NCBI GenBank assembly: GCA_035516255.1
Contig: DATJAL010000013.1
Location: 98,178 to 162,177, forward strand
Direction of reading: 5' to 3'
Length of the DNA: 64,000 nucleotides
DNA from: Chitinivibrionales bacterium
Lineage (GTDB): Bacteria > Fibrobacterota > Chitinivibrionia > Chitinivibrionales > FEN-1185
The notes under the pieces are model-generated. The model did not search any database and was not told the origin of the DNA. It saw nothing but the letters and a program-made list of their open reading frames with translations. How positions within the stretch are numbered: the stretch's first letter is position 1; each line of letters begins with the position of its first letter. Made by a program: the position numbers and the translations under genes. Below, piece by piece: positions 55,840 to 63,137 of the stretch.

Positions 55840-57441
55840 ATGAACAAACTAGTCCAAATCATTCTCCCCCTCACGGCGCTTGTATTAGTGTCATGCGTCA
55901 AGCAGGTCACCAAACAGACGATGACTCTCACCCAGGGTCACGACATCGTGAAGGTGGAAAAGGGCGACACCACGGCGTATGTCGTTTCGTTTCAGGATTC
56001 ACTCGAACGGAAACGGTTTTCGAATTCCCTGGAAAAATTGCTCAAGGACTACCCGTTCAAACGCGACACGCTTGTGCAGAACAGGTTTTTCAAACTGCAA
56101 CTATCTTCGTACAACCCCTGCCCGAGCGAGGCCAAAGTCGCCCCTGCCGAGACGCTCAAGGCGATTCCCGCGCCGGTAAAAGAGGAAAAAATCGAACCGC
56201 GGATCGGCGGCAGCGTCACCATGTACCTGCAGCGCGGATTTGTTGACCAGAACATGTCCGCTCTCATTTCCTGCTATCCATTTAACAATGATGCCTGTCC
56301 CATCACTCGCGGCAAGGAGACAGCGGGATATTTCCAGGTGAAAAGCGTTTCGGACCGGGAGATCACCCTTGTCCTCGGCGACAAGGCGGCAAACAGCGCC
56401 GGCAAGGCGCTCACCTCGTTCGATTGCGTCAATGCATGGTCCGCGTTCGTGAAGAGGCACCCCGCAGAAGGCACCGCGCTTTTCCGTAATGTAAAGGGAC
56501 TGTCCGGGTTCATTCATGGCCAGGAGGCCATCATCGCCGGGTTCCAGGTGGTTGACCAAAAAACCATTTCGCTTCATTTTGACCCGGCCGACCCGCTCGC
56601 GCTCGCACGGATGTGCACGCCGCGCGCACTGCCCGCGTCATTCAAGATGGGCCCATACGCGGTGAAGAGCGACAATGCGGGCACCGTGATCCTTGCACCC
56701 AACAGCCGTTTTCCCGGGACCAAGGGGTATCTTTCGACCTGCGTCCTCAAGCTCGGCAAGGACGCCAATCCCATCCTTTCGTATTCGGTAGGCAACTACG
56801 ACATCATGTCGCTTTTTTCCCTCAAGGACCTCGACTTTGCCCGGCGCAAGGCGCTTGAGCAGTCGAACCTGATCGTGTCCGCCGAAGACCGCTACTTTGT
56901 TTCGTGCAACCTCGAGCCGAAGGAATTGCGACAGGCCGTGCGCAAGGCCATTGACGGTCGCGACATGTTCGTGAATTTCGTCAAGGCAGAGGGCGGCGTG
57001 ATCACGGCGATCGAAAGCGACAGCGCCGCCCCGGCCGCGGTGCCGGCCGTACCGCAACCACCGAAGCAAAGCGCTCCTTGTTCCGTGCTGTACCGTTCGG
57101 ACGATCCGGTTTCCGACATCGTTGCCGAAAAAATCGTTGCAGACCTGACGCGCGGCGGCATCCAATGCGCGCTGAAGGCAGCGACGCAGGAGGAATACGA
57201 GGCCGCGCTCGCAAGCAAAGACTACGGCATTTGCGTGGGCTGGGTTCCCAAAAGCGCCATGTTCGACCAAAGCGAGCGGCTGAGGCTCTCGAGCATTTGG
57301 TTCAACGACGTTATCGACGAGCAGGCCCGCATCGCGGACTGCCGGGAGATCCCGCTTTTCTGGGCGAGAGAATATTTTTTGTGCAAGAAGAAGATCGCGT
57401 TCGCGGGGGATGCGGTGGAAGGGATATTTATTAAAGAATAG
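55840..57441 (+). CDS. family 5-type solute-binding lipoprotein
   Basis: A 533-residue lipoprotein with the lipobox LVSC (acylated Cys19). The mature part resembles periplasmic oligopeptide/nickel-type binding proteins: after about 80 variable residues come ALTSFDCVNAWSAFVKRHPA, GFQVVDQKTISLHFDPADPL, KMGPYAVKSDNAGTVILAPN and the C-terminal GICVGWVPKSAMFDQSE. Many conserved residues are weak, so the fold is inferred from these strands. No permease or ATPase genes of an importer are nearby; it may serve another transport system or act as a sensor. The ATG at 55840 has GAGG seven bases before it; an in-frame ATG at 55816 lacks support. Confidence 0.7.
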   Translation: MNKLVQIILPLTALVLVSCVKQVTKQTMTLTQGHDIVKVEKGDTTAYVVSFQDSLERKRFSNSLEKLLKDYPFKRDTLVQNRFFKLQLSSYNPCPSEAKVAPAETLKAIPAPVKEEKIEPRIGGSVTMYLQRGFVDQNMSALISCYPFNNDACPITRGKETAGYFQVKSVSDREITLVLGDKAANSAGKALTSFDCVNAWSAFVKRHPAEGTALFRNVKGLSGFIHGQEAIIAGFQVVDQKTISLHFDPADPLALARMCTPRALPASFKMGPYAVKSDNAGTVILAPNSRFPGTKGYLSTCVLKLGKDANPILSYSVGNYDIMSLFSLKDLDFARRKALEQSNLIVSAEDRYFVSCNLEPKELRQAVRKAIDGRDMFVNFVKAEGGVITAIESDSAAPAAVPAVPQPPKQSAPCSVLYRSDDPVSDIVAEKIVADLTRGGIQCALKAATQEEYEAALASKDYGICVGWVPKSAMFDQSERLRLSSIWFNDVIDEQARIADCREIPLFWAREYFLCKKKIAFAGDAVEGIFIKE

Positions 57442-57833
57442 CCATCCAATTAATTTTTTGATTTTACTTGATATGAAAAGAAGGTAAGCTTTCAGCAGTC
57501 AGCGGTCTCCGGCCGGACGTTCTTCCAATTTCCAATTCTCTTATTGGTCTGCTGAGTAAGCCGTTCGTGGTGGGCTCGTTTGCACATAGCTTGTGGAAGT
57601 GAACCATGAAGGGCGAAAAAATAACGCGGCGGCGTCATTCCTTATTGTCAAGATGCCTGCGTGGCGCCATCGAGCAGCTCAATTATTCCAACAACCTTTT
57701 TCCGTTTTCTCCTTCTAATAATAGAGGGTAACATTTTTTCAATCGATTGAAAAACAAAATGATAAAACACTCAAATTGCCAAATCTTAAAGTATGAGGTA
57801 TATTTTCCTGCTCTATTAATGGACAGAATCATC
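57442..57833. other. intergenic region, no gene seen
   Basis: This 392-base gap before the thioredoxin-CcdA gene carries a TTTCAGCAGTCAGCGGTCTC segment also seen in part at 55508 and AT-rich runs near 57700. I find no reading frame, hairpin with T tract, or RNA gene. The frame of the next gene is open from 57747 but has no supported start before 57834. Confidence 0.35.
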
Positions 57834-59027
57834 ATGAAAAATTCATCCGCCACACACGTCTTATCTATTGCCGGACGATCCGCCGCGACGGTTCTTTTCC
57901 TGTCAACATTAATTTTTAGTCAGCCAACTTCATCCACACAGAAATCACTCCGCCTCACCTTTTTCGGCTCGGCAACCTGCGGCGAGTGCGCGGAAATCAA
58001 GACAACGCTGCTCAAGCCGCTCGAGAAGCAGTATGCCGGCAAGCTGACCGTCACCTACCGCGACATCGAGGTGGAAAAAGACCTGAACATCCTCACGGCC
58101 ATGGAAAAAGGGTACCATGTGGCCAAGACCGCGCCGCAGGAGCTTTTCTTCCCCGACACCGCGCTTGTCGGATACGACGACATCATGAAGGACGGACGGC
58201 GGATCATCGAGGCATATCTTGCCAAACCGGAAAAATGGGGCTACGCCCACGCCTACGGCGACAGCACCATCGACACGCTGAGCGCGGCCGCCATGATCAA
58301 GGACCGGATGAAGACCTGGTCGTTTGTCGGCCTGTTCGCCATCGGCTTTGTTGACGGCGTGAACCCCTGTGCCATCGCGTCAATGATATTCCTCATTTCG
58401 TTCCTGGGCACGCAGAACCGCAAGCGCAACGACGTGCTCAAGATCGGACTTGCGTTCGCCGGAGTCACCTTTCTCACCTATTTCCTGCTCGGGCTCGGCG
58501 CGTTCCGTATCCTGTCGCTCATGGACAAGTTCTACTGGTTCTCGCTCGCCATCCGCGTCGTCGCGGTCGGCGTCGCCCTGTGGGTGGCGCTGCTTTCCAT
58601 ATGGGACGCGTGGCATTACTGGCGCACCCAGGACACGAGCGAGATGAAGGTGCAGCTCCCCAAGAGCGTGAAGATGCTGATCCACACCGTGATCCGCGGC
58701 AACCTGTCCACCAACAAGATCGTGGTCGGCGCCATCATTACCGGCTTTCTCGTAACCCTGCTCGAAGGCGCGTGCACCGCGAAGATCTACCTGCCCACGA
58801 TCATGGCAATGACCCACACCTTCGGGTTCAGGCTCGCGGGATGGATCCTGCTCGTGATTTACAATTTCCTGTTCGTGCTTCCCCTGCTCATCGTTCTCAC
58901 CGCGACCGCCTACGGCCTCAAGTGGAAAAGGCTCTCCTCGTTCCAGCAGCGGCACATGGTGATCACCAAGATGCTGCTGGCGCTGGTGATGTTTGGGCTG
59001 GCCGCGTTTATAACGGTGGGAAGATAA
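57834..59027 (+). CDS. thioredoxin-like domain fused to a CcdA-type transmembrane thiol reductase
   Basis: A 397-residue protein. After a signal-anchor (AATVLFLSTLIFS, about 18-30) comes a thioredoxin-like domain (about 40-130) with the redox pair Cys49-Gly-Glu-Cys52 in FGSATCGECAEI. From residue 160 follow six or so membrane helices of the CcdA/DsbD type with the reactive cysteines in GVNPCAIAS (Cys179) and EGACTAKIYLP (Cys314). The protein could carry electrons from the cytoplasmic thioredoxin to the periplasm for cytochrome c maturation or disulfide repair. The order (thioredoxin first, then CcdA) is the reverse of DsbD's C-terminal thioredoxin. Start at 57834 begins directly before the anchor. 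Confidence 0.85.
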   Translation: MKNSSATHVLSIAGRSAATVLFLSTLIFSQPTSSTQKSLRLTFFGSATCGECAEIKTTLLKPLEKQYAGKLTVTYRDIEVEKDLNILTAMEKGYHVAKTAPQELFFPDTALVGYDDIMKDGRRIIEAYLAKPEKWGYAHAYGDSTIDTLSAAAMIKDRMKTWSFVGLFAIGFVDGVNPCAIASMIFLISFLGTQNRKRNDVLKIGLAFAGVTFLTYFLLGLGAFRILSLMDKFYWFSLAIRVVAVGVALWVALLSIWDAWHYWRTQDTSEMKVQLPKSVKMLIHTVIRGNLSTNKIVVGAIITGFLVTLLEGACTAKIYLPTIMAMTHTFGFRLAGWILLVIYNFLFVLPLLIVLTATAYGLKWKRLSSFQQRHMVITKMLLALVMFGLAAFITVGR

Positions 59028-59053
59028 TTAACAAATAGAAAAAGAGAAGAGTT

Positions 59054-59208
59054 GGGCGTTACCCCCATGGAGGGGCTCATTGCCCCACCATGGGGTCGGT
59101 CTCCCTCCGGGCTCGGCCTTCGGCCTCGTTGCCGGACCGCCCGAAGTCGCCTTCGGCGAAGGGTCGGCCGGCAATTCGCTTTTGCTCACCCTTCGGTCCA
59201 CCTAACGC
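59054..59208 (+). repeat. class-1 dispersed element, copy E
   Basis: It starts TGGGCGTTACCCCC and ends GGTCCACCTAACGC. The hairpin here is CCCCATGGAGGGGCTCATTG with partner GCCCCACCATGGGG, so its sequence differs wholly from copy C while pairing is kept. Copy C and E share the adjoining body in opposite orientation at about 80%. The TGGGCGTT end faces the 3' end of the thioredoxin-CcdA gene 26 bases away. Confidence 0.8.
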
Positions 59209-59286
59209 AAAAAATAAGAAAAGGGGTAATTATATTTTGTAAGATAAGCCAGAACGATCAAAAAATATCCTACTCGACAAATAATG

Positions 59287-60318
59287 CTAGGTTATCTTAA
59301 ATTCATCATAAATATCAGGCCAATCTGATTTTAATTTTTCTTTCCCTTTTTGACTTAGGAATAATGGCAAATATCCATAGGTAGAACTGGAAAAGCAACC
59401 TGGGTATTTATTTATTTTCATTTCGACGAAATTTGAAAATTCTGATATTAAATAAAATTGTAAATTGCTGTAATATTGTATCACCTCATCCAGGTTTTTT
59501 TTACCTTCACCATAAATTTTAGGTTCAAACGGATCCAGATCTGTAGCCTCTCGTTTTTCTAATGAATCTTGCGACAGAAACCACAATAAAACCGTTGCCG
59601 CATACATATTTACGTCTTTTTGAAACATTCGCAAAATGAAATCTTTCTCTTTAATTGCATGAGCGAAATAATATGCTGCAATTAACGATAACTTAGGCTC
59701 TACTTTTTCTTCAGGAATGAATTCGATAGGTATAGCGCAGTTAAGTCCCAAGCAAGAGGTATCAACATATTGATAAATTGAAAATTGAATGCCATGTTTA
59801 CCAATTGCATCAAATTTCTTAAATCTATTCCTATATTTTTCGCTTGGCTGAAGTTCCTCGTGCACAGTATGGCTCACTAAGATTTGGCATCCATCAGCCT
59901 TATCCACAATTCGCGATGCCAAGTTTATCCCGGCTCCCGCAATATTGTCCCTACCATTAACATCTGTGACGAAAATGTCAGTATTTTGATGAATTCCAAT
60001 ACGAACCTTAAATTGTCTCATTTCGTTCTTCTCGGACAAATTGTATTCCTCTAACAATGCTAGAATTTGCAAAGCAACTTGTATATGAGAATCATATTGC
60101 AAATTCGGCGCAAACAACGCTATGCACATACCATCACCGGTGGGAATCAGATTTGTCCCAACATGGTCCTGATTTGTATCTATCGATTCTTTCACAATTG
60201 AATTTAATTGTGTGACAATTGCCGATTGAGCTTCTGCACTTCTAGTACTAAAACTTACCACATCAAGAAAAACATACTTAAAATATTGTCGTACCACATT
60301 GTCAATAGGAGTATCCAT
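59287..60318 (-). CDS. class III nucleotidyl cyclase with non-canonical base-recognition residues
   Basis: A 343-residue protein. The first 145 residues are a class III cyclase domain with both metal aspartates: Asp19 in VFLDVVSFS and Asp62 in IPTGDGMCIAL; the transition-state Asn132 and Arg136 are in AGAGINLASR, so catalysis looks intact. But the adenine-recognising lysine (K-x-x-G-D) is Ile58, and the aspartate three residues before the asparagine is Ala129, so the substrate may not be ATP. The rest (about 200 residues) is helical with no known domain and no membrane helix. It is AT-rich against its surroundings and follows a GIY-YIG nuclease gene by 53 bases. AAGGAA precedes the start. Confidence 0.85.
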   Translation of the reverse strand: MDTPIDNVVRQYFKYVFLDVVSFSTRSAEAQSAIVTQLNSIVKESIDTNQDHVGTNLIPTGDGMCIALFAPNLQYDSHIQVALQILALLEEYNLSEKNEMRQFKVRIGIHQNTDIFVTDVNGRDNIAGAGINLASRIVDKADGCQILVSHTVHEELQPSEKYRNRFKKFDAIGKHGIQFSIYQYVDTSCLGLNCAIPIEFIPEEKVEPKLSLIAAYYFAHAIKEKDFILRMFQKDVNMYAATVLLWFLSQDSLEKREATDLDPFEPKIYGEGKKNLDEVIQYYSNLQFYLISEFSNFVEMKINKYPGCFSSSTYGYLPLFLSQKGKEKLKSDWPDIYDEFKIT

Positions 60319-60371
60319 AATTTATTTCCTTGTTTTATTTACTAAATTTTATTACAGTTACTCTTCAATTC

Positions 60372-60878
60372 TTATTTACGACCTTTCTTTTTCTGCCGTT
60401 CAAAGTAAAATGTTCCTGCTTCATAATCTAACACGCTACCAACTTTTAATCCACCACGTTTCTTTTTTTCGTTGTATTCTAATAATGATCCAGCATTTCT
60501 AATCAATAAAGTTTCAATCTCGCGCTCCTTTGTTTTTTGGCGAACGACATAAAATGAAAAATATTGAAGCTAAATTGGATGCGCCTTAAACCTGGCTGCA
60601 AGGCGACTAAATATTGCACCTCGGCCAATATATCTAGGTATACCCATAGAATCATGGGCTATATAAATTCCCTCTGTTCCAAGTTTGTTTTCCTGAAGTA
60701 TATGTTTTATCCAATTAACTGTATTCCAGGGAATTTTTTCACCGAATGCTTTAAAAATCGTCTGGTCTTTTTTTCCCGGCCTGCCTTGTTTGGCTATTAA
60801 TTCACCACAGCTAATAGTCCAGCTTCCAAAGGTCTTATGATCTCTTGATTTTTTTCTTGAAGTTCGCTTTTTTGACAT
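60372..60878 (-). pseudogene. GIY-YIG nuclease gene with an in-frame amber codon
   Basis: Read from the ATG at 60878 (with AAAGGA eight bases upstream), a 102-codon frame ends at TAG (60570-60572), but the frame continues in phase for 66 more codons to TAA at 60372-60374. Together they give a complete GIY-YIG domain: GIYIAHDSMGIPRYIGRG, FSRLAARFKAHP, then after the TAG YFSFYVV and EREIETLLIRNAGSLL with the catalytic glutamate, and EYNEKKKRGG. The N-terminal 60 residues are basic. All key residues flank the stop, so it is a single recent nonsense change, a recoded codon, or a sequencing error. It heads the unit with the cyclase. Confidence 0.75.
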
Positions 60879-60907
60879 ATAGCGAATCCTTTGTCAATTA
60901 TATTATT

Positions 60908-60936
60908 TATATCTTAACCAATTGATCTCTTGTCAA
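60908..60936 (-). promoter_or_regulatory. predicted promoter of the GIY-YIG/cyclase unit
   Basis: On the minus strand a perfect -35 TTGACA (60931-60936) is followed by a 17-base spacer and GATATA (60908-60913), near the -10 consensus, about 30 bases upstream of the ATG at 60878. It would drive the nuclease gene and the cyclase behind it. Confidence 0.5.
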
Positions 60937-60982
60937 TACTTATACCATCTAATCTTTTCAACTTTACAAGCCCTCTATTTTT

Positions 60983-63001
60983 TCAATGCCTTCCCATCTC
61001 CCCCCAGCTCTTCCCCGACTCCACGAGCGACCCGGGCCCGAAAAACGCCACTGCTTCCGCTCCGTCAATATTCCCCAGCACTACGCTTTTGCAATGCGGC
61101 ATGTCCTGCTGCGGGTCTTCCGCGCTTGCCACCTCGGCGGCAAGGGCCATTCCCTTTTTCATCTCAGGCAGATCGAATTCACACGCAAGCTTATCCCCTT
61201 TCGCAGTCTGTGCGTTTGACGGCAGGCACAAAAGAAGTTCTTTGCGCTCCTTGCTGTAACTGGTAAGCAGGCCGTCCACTTTGCCACCCTTATCCGGCCG
61301 TGCAATCCTTACCGGTATGGTGAGAAGCATGTCGCCGCCGCTTTGGATGCCGCGTATCGAATACACCTTGATGGGTGTTGATTTCCCTTTGACAAGCGCC
61401 GGCGGAAGCTCGACCGCGGTGCAGTAGTGTGAGGCAGGCTCCCAGGTCTGCTGGGCCGCGAAAACCTGCCAGCGCGACGCGAGGGACTCGATACGGTTGG
61501 CCAGGTTCACGTTGTCGCCGATGATGGTGTATTCCATGCGGTCCTCGCCGCCGATGTTGCCGCCCGCGAACTCGCCGGTGTTGCACCCGATGCCCACGTG
61601 GATCGGCTGCTGGTTCGCTGACGCGAGCTCGCACCCGAACTTCCACACCGCGGCCTGCATCTCGATGCTGGCGCGCAGCGCGTTCTCCTGCGCGTTGTCG
61701 TCAGAAAACATCACGTTCCAGAACGCCATGATCATGTCGCCGCCGAACTTGTGCAGGGTGCCGCGGTGTTTGGTGATGATGTCGGTGGTGATGCGGAAAT
61801 ACCGGTTGAGCAGTTCCACAACGTCAAGCGCCGACATGTTCTCGGCCAGGGCCGTGAACCCCACGATGTCGCAGAACAGCACCGTGCCGCGCTTGCGCTC
61901 GCCGCCGAGGGTGAGCGGCACCGTGCCGTCGATCACGCCTTCCACCACGTCGGGCGACAGATAGCGCGACAGCTGCGTGCGCACCTGCGTTTCCTTTTCC
62001 ACCGCGGTGTACAGCTCGGCGTTCTTGATGGCCACGGCGGCCTGGCCTGCGATGCTCGTGAGCATGGCAAGGTCGTCGCTCGTGAAGGCGCGCAGGCTCG
62101 ACATGGTGTCGAGGCTGATCACGCCCAGAAGCTCATCTTTGCAAACAAACGGCGCGCACATGAGGGAACGGATTGACAGATTGACAATGGACAGCCCCGC
62201 GGCGAACCTGCCGTCCTTCTGCGCGTCCGACGACAATATCGATTGTTTTTTCTCCACGACGGCGTTGATGATGGTGCGGCTCACTGGAAACTCGCCCTGC
62301 GGCGCGGACGCGTCGCGCGAGCGGCCGAGCGCCGGCGCGAGCTCGCCCGTCGCCTTGTCGCGCAGCATGATGAAGGCGCGGTCGGCGTGCGGGAACATGT
62401 CGAAGATGCTGCTCATGATCTTGTCGAGCAGCGCGCCCGGTTTCTCCAGCGCGCCGAGGTCCTGCGACACCTTGACCATTGCTTGCAGCCGCCGGACCGC
62501 GTCGAGCAGGTCTTTCTGCGAGGCCTTTGCGCTTTCGCGCATGACAAGCGACCCGAGCGACGCGTCCATGGTCGCGCTCACCGACAGTGCCTCGGTCTCG
62601 GGCGTGACGATCATGGACAGGCCCGCGAAGCCCGGCCGCCTCTGGCCGCCCAGGGCGACGGTCGCGGTGCCGGACAGGCTTTTCTTCTTGACGGCGAGCG
62701 GGTCGTGTCCCTCGGAGCGGAACAGCATGCGCGCCGGGCCGATGACCACCTCGTCGCCCTCGTACAGCGGCTGGGGCACGTGGCGGTGCAGGCCGCGTTT
62801 GTTAACGATCGTGCCGTTTGCAGAGCCGAGGTCCACGATGACGAAATAATTCTCCTTCCTGCGGACCACGGCGTGCTGCCTGCTCACGTTCGAGTCCGGG
62901 ATGCACAGGCCGTTTTCAGCGGTCCTGCCGATGGAGGTCTCGGCGGAAAGCCGCACCGTTTTTCCCCTGCCCTCGCCCTCGACGATTTCGAGATAGGCCA
63001 T
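60983..63001 (-). CDS. FHA-GAF-adenylate cyclase
   Basis: A 672-residue cytoplasmic signalling protein. FHA domain (about 1-95) with SIGRTAENGLCIPDSNVSRQ, HAVVRR and LGSANGTIVN, which binds phosphothreonine; an Ala/Ser-rich linker; GAF domain (about 185-335) with DKIMSSIFDMFPHADRAFIM and SLMCAPFVCKDELLGVISLD; and a class III cyclase (about 370-510) with Asp378 in FCDIVGFT, Asp422 in KFGGDMIMAFW, Lys418 and Asp496 for adenine, and Asn499/Arg503 in DNVNLANR. So ATP should be the substrate. The last 150 residues form a beta-rich domain resembling a PilZ-like fold, unassigned. It links kinase signalling (FHA) to cyclic AMP. Confidence 0.92.
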   Translation of the reverse strand: MAYLEIVEGEGRGKTVRLSAETSIGRTAENGLCIPDSNVSRQHAVVRRKENYFVIVDLGSANGTIVNKRGLHRHVPQPLYEGDEVVIGPARMLFRSEGHDPLAVKKKSLSGTATVALGGQRRPGFAGLSMIVTPETEALSVSATMDASLGSLVMRESAKASQKDLLDAVRRLQAMVKVSQDLGALEKPGALLDKIMSSIFDMFPHADRAFIMLRDKATGELAPALGRSRDASAPQGEFPVSRTIINAVVEKKQSILSSDAQKDGRFAAGLSIVNLSIRSLMCAPFVCKDELLGVISLDTMSSLRAFTSDDLAMLTSIAGQAAVAIKNAELYTAVEKETQVRTQLSRYLSPDVVEGVIDGTVPLTLGGERKRGTVLFCDIVGFTALAENMSALDVVELLNRYFRITTDIITKHRGTLHKFGGDMIMAFWNVMFSDDNAQENALRASIEMQAAVWKFGCELASANQQPIHVGIGCNTGEFAGGNIGGEDRMEYTIIGDNVNLANRIESLASRWQVFAAQQTWEPASHYCTAVELPPALVKGKSTPIKVYSIRGIQSGGDMLLTIPVRIARPDKGGKVDGLLTSYSKERKELLLCLPSNAQTAKGDKLACEFDLPEMKKGMALAAEVASAEDPQQDMPHCKSVVLGNIDGAEAVAFFGPGSLVESGKSWGEMGRH

Positions 63002-63137
63002 AACGATTTGTATCTTTGATTGATTTTATTATTTCAAAATGATGGCTATGCTTATGATGATTGACCAATTATTATAACATTTGTGAATGGAAGTTGTCAT
63101 GAGAGGAATATAAAGCATATTATTATTTAATAGAGAA

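Noticed and set aside
59287..60318. Naming the cyclase a Pycsar pyrimidine cyclase
   Set aside because: The base-recognition residues fit, but I cannot run a family search and the usual effector partner is absent; this remains a hypothesis.
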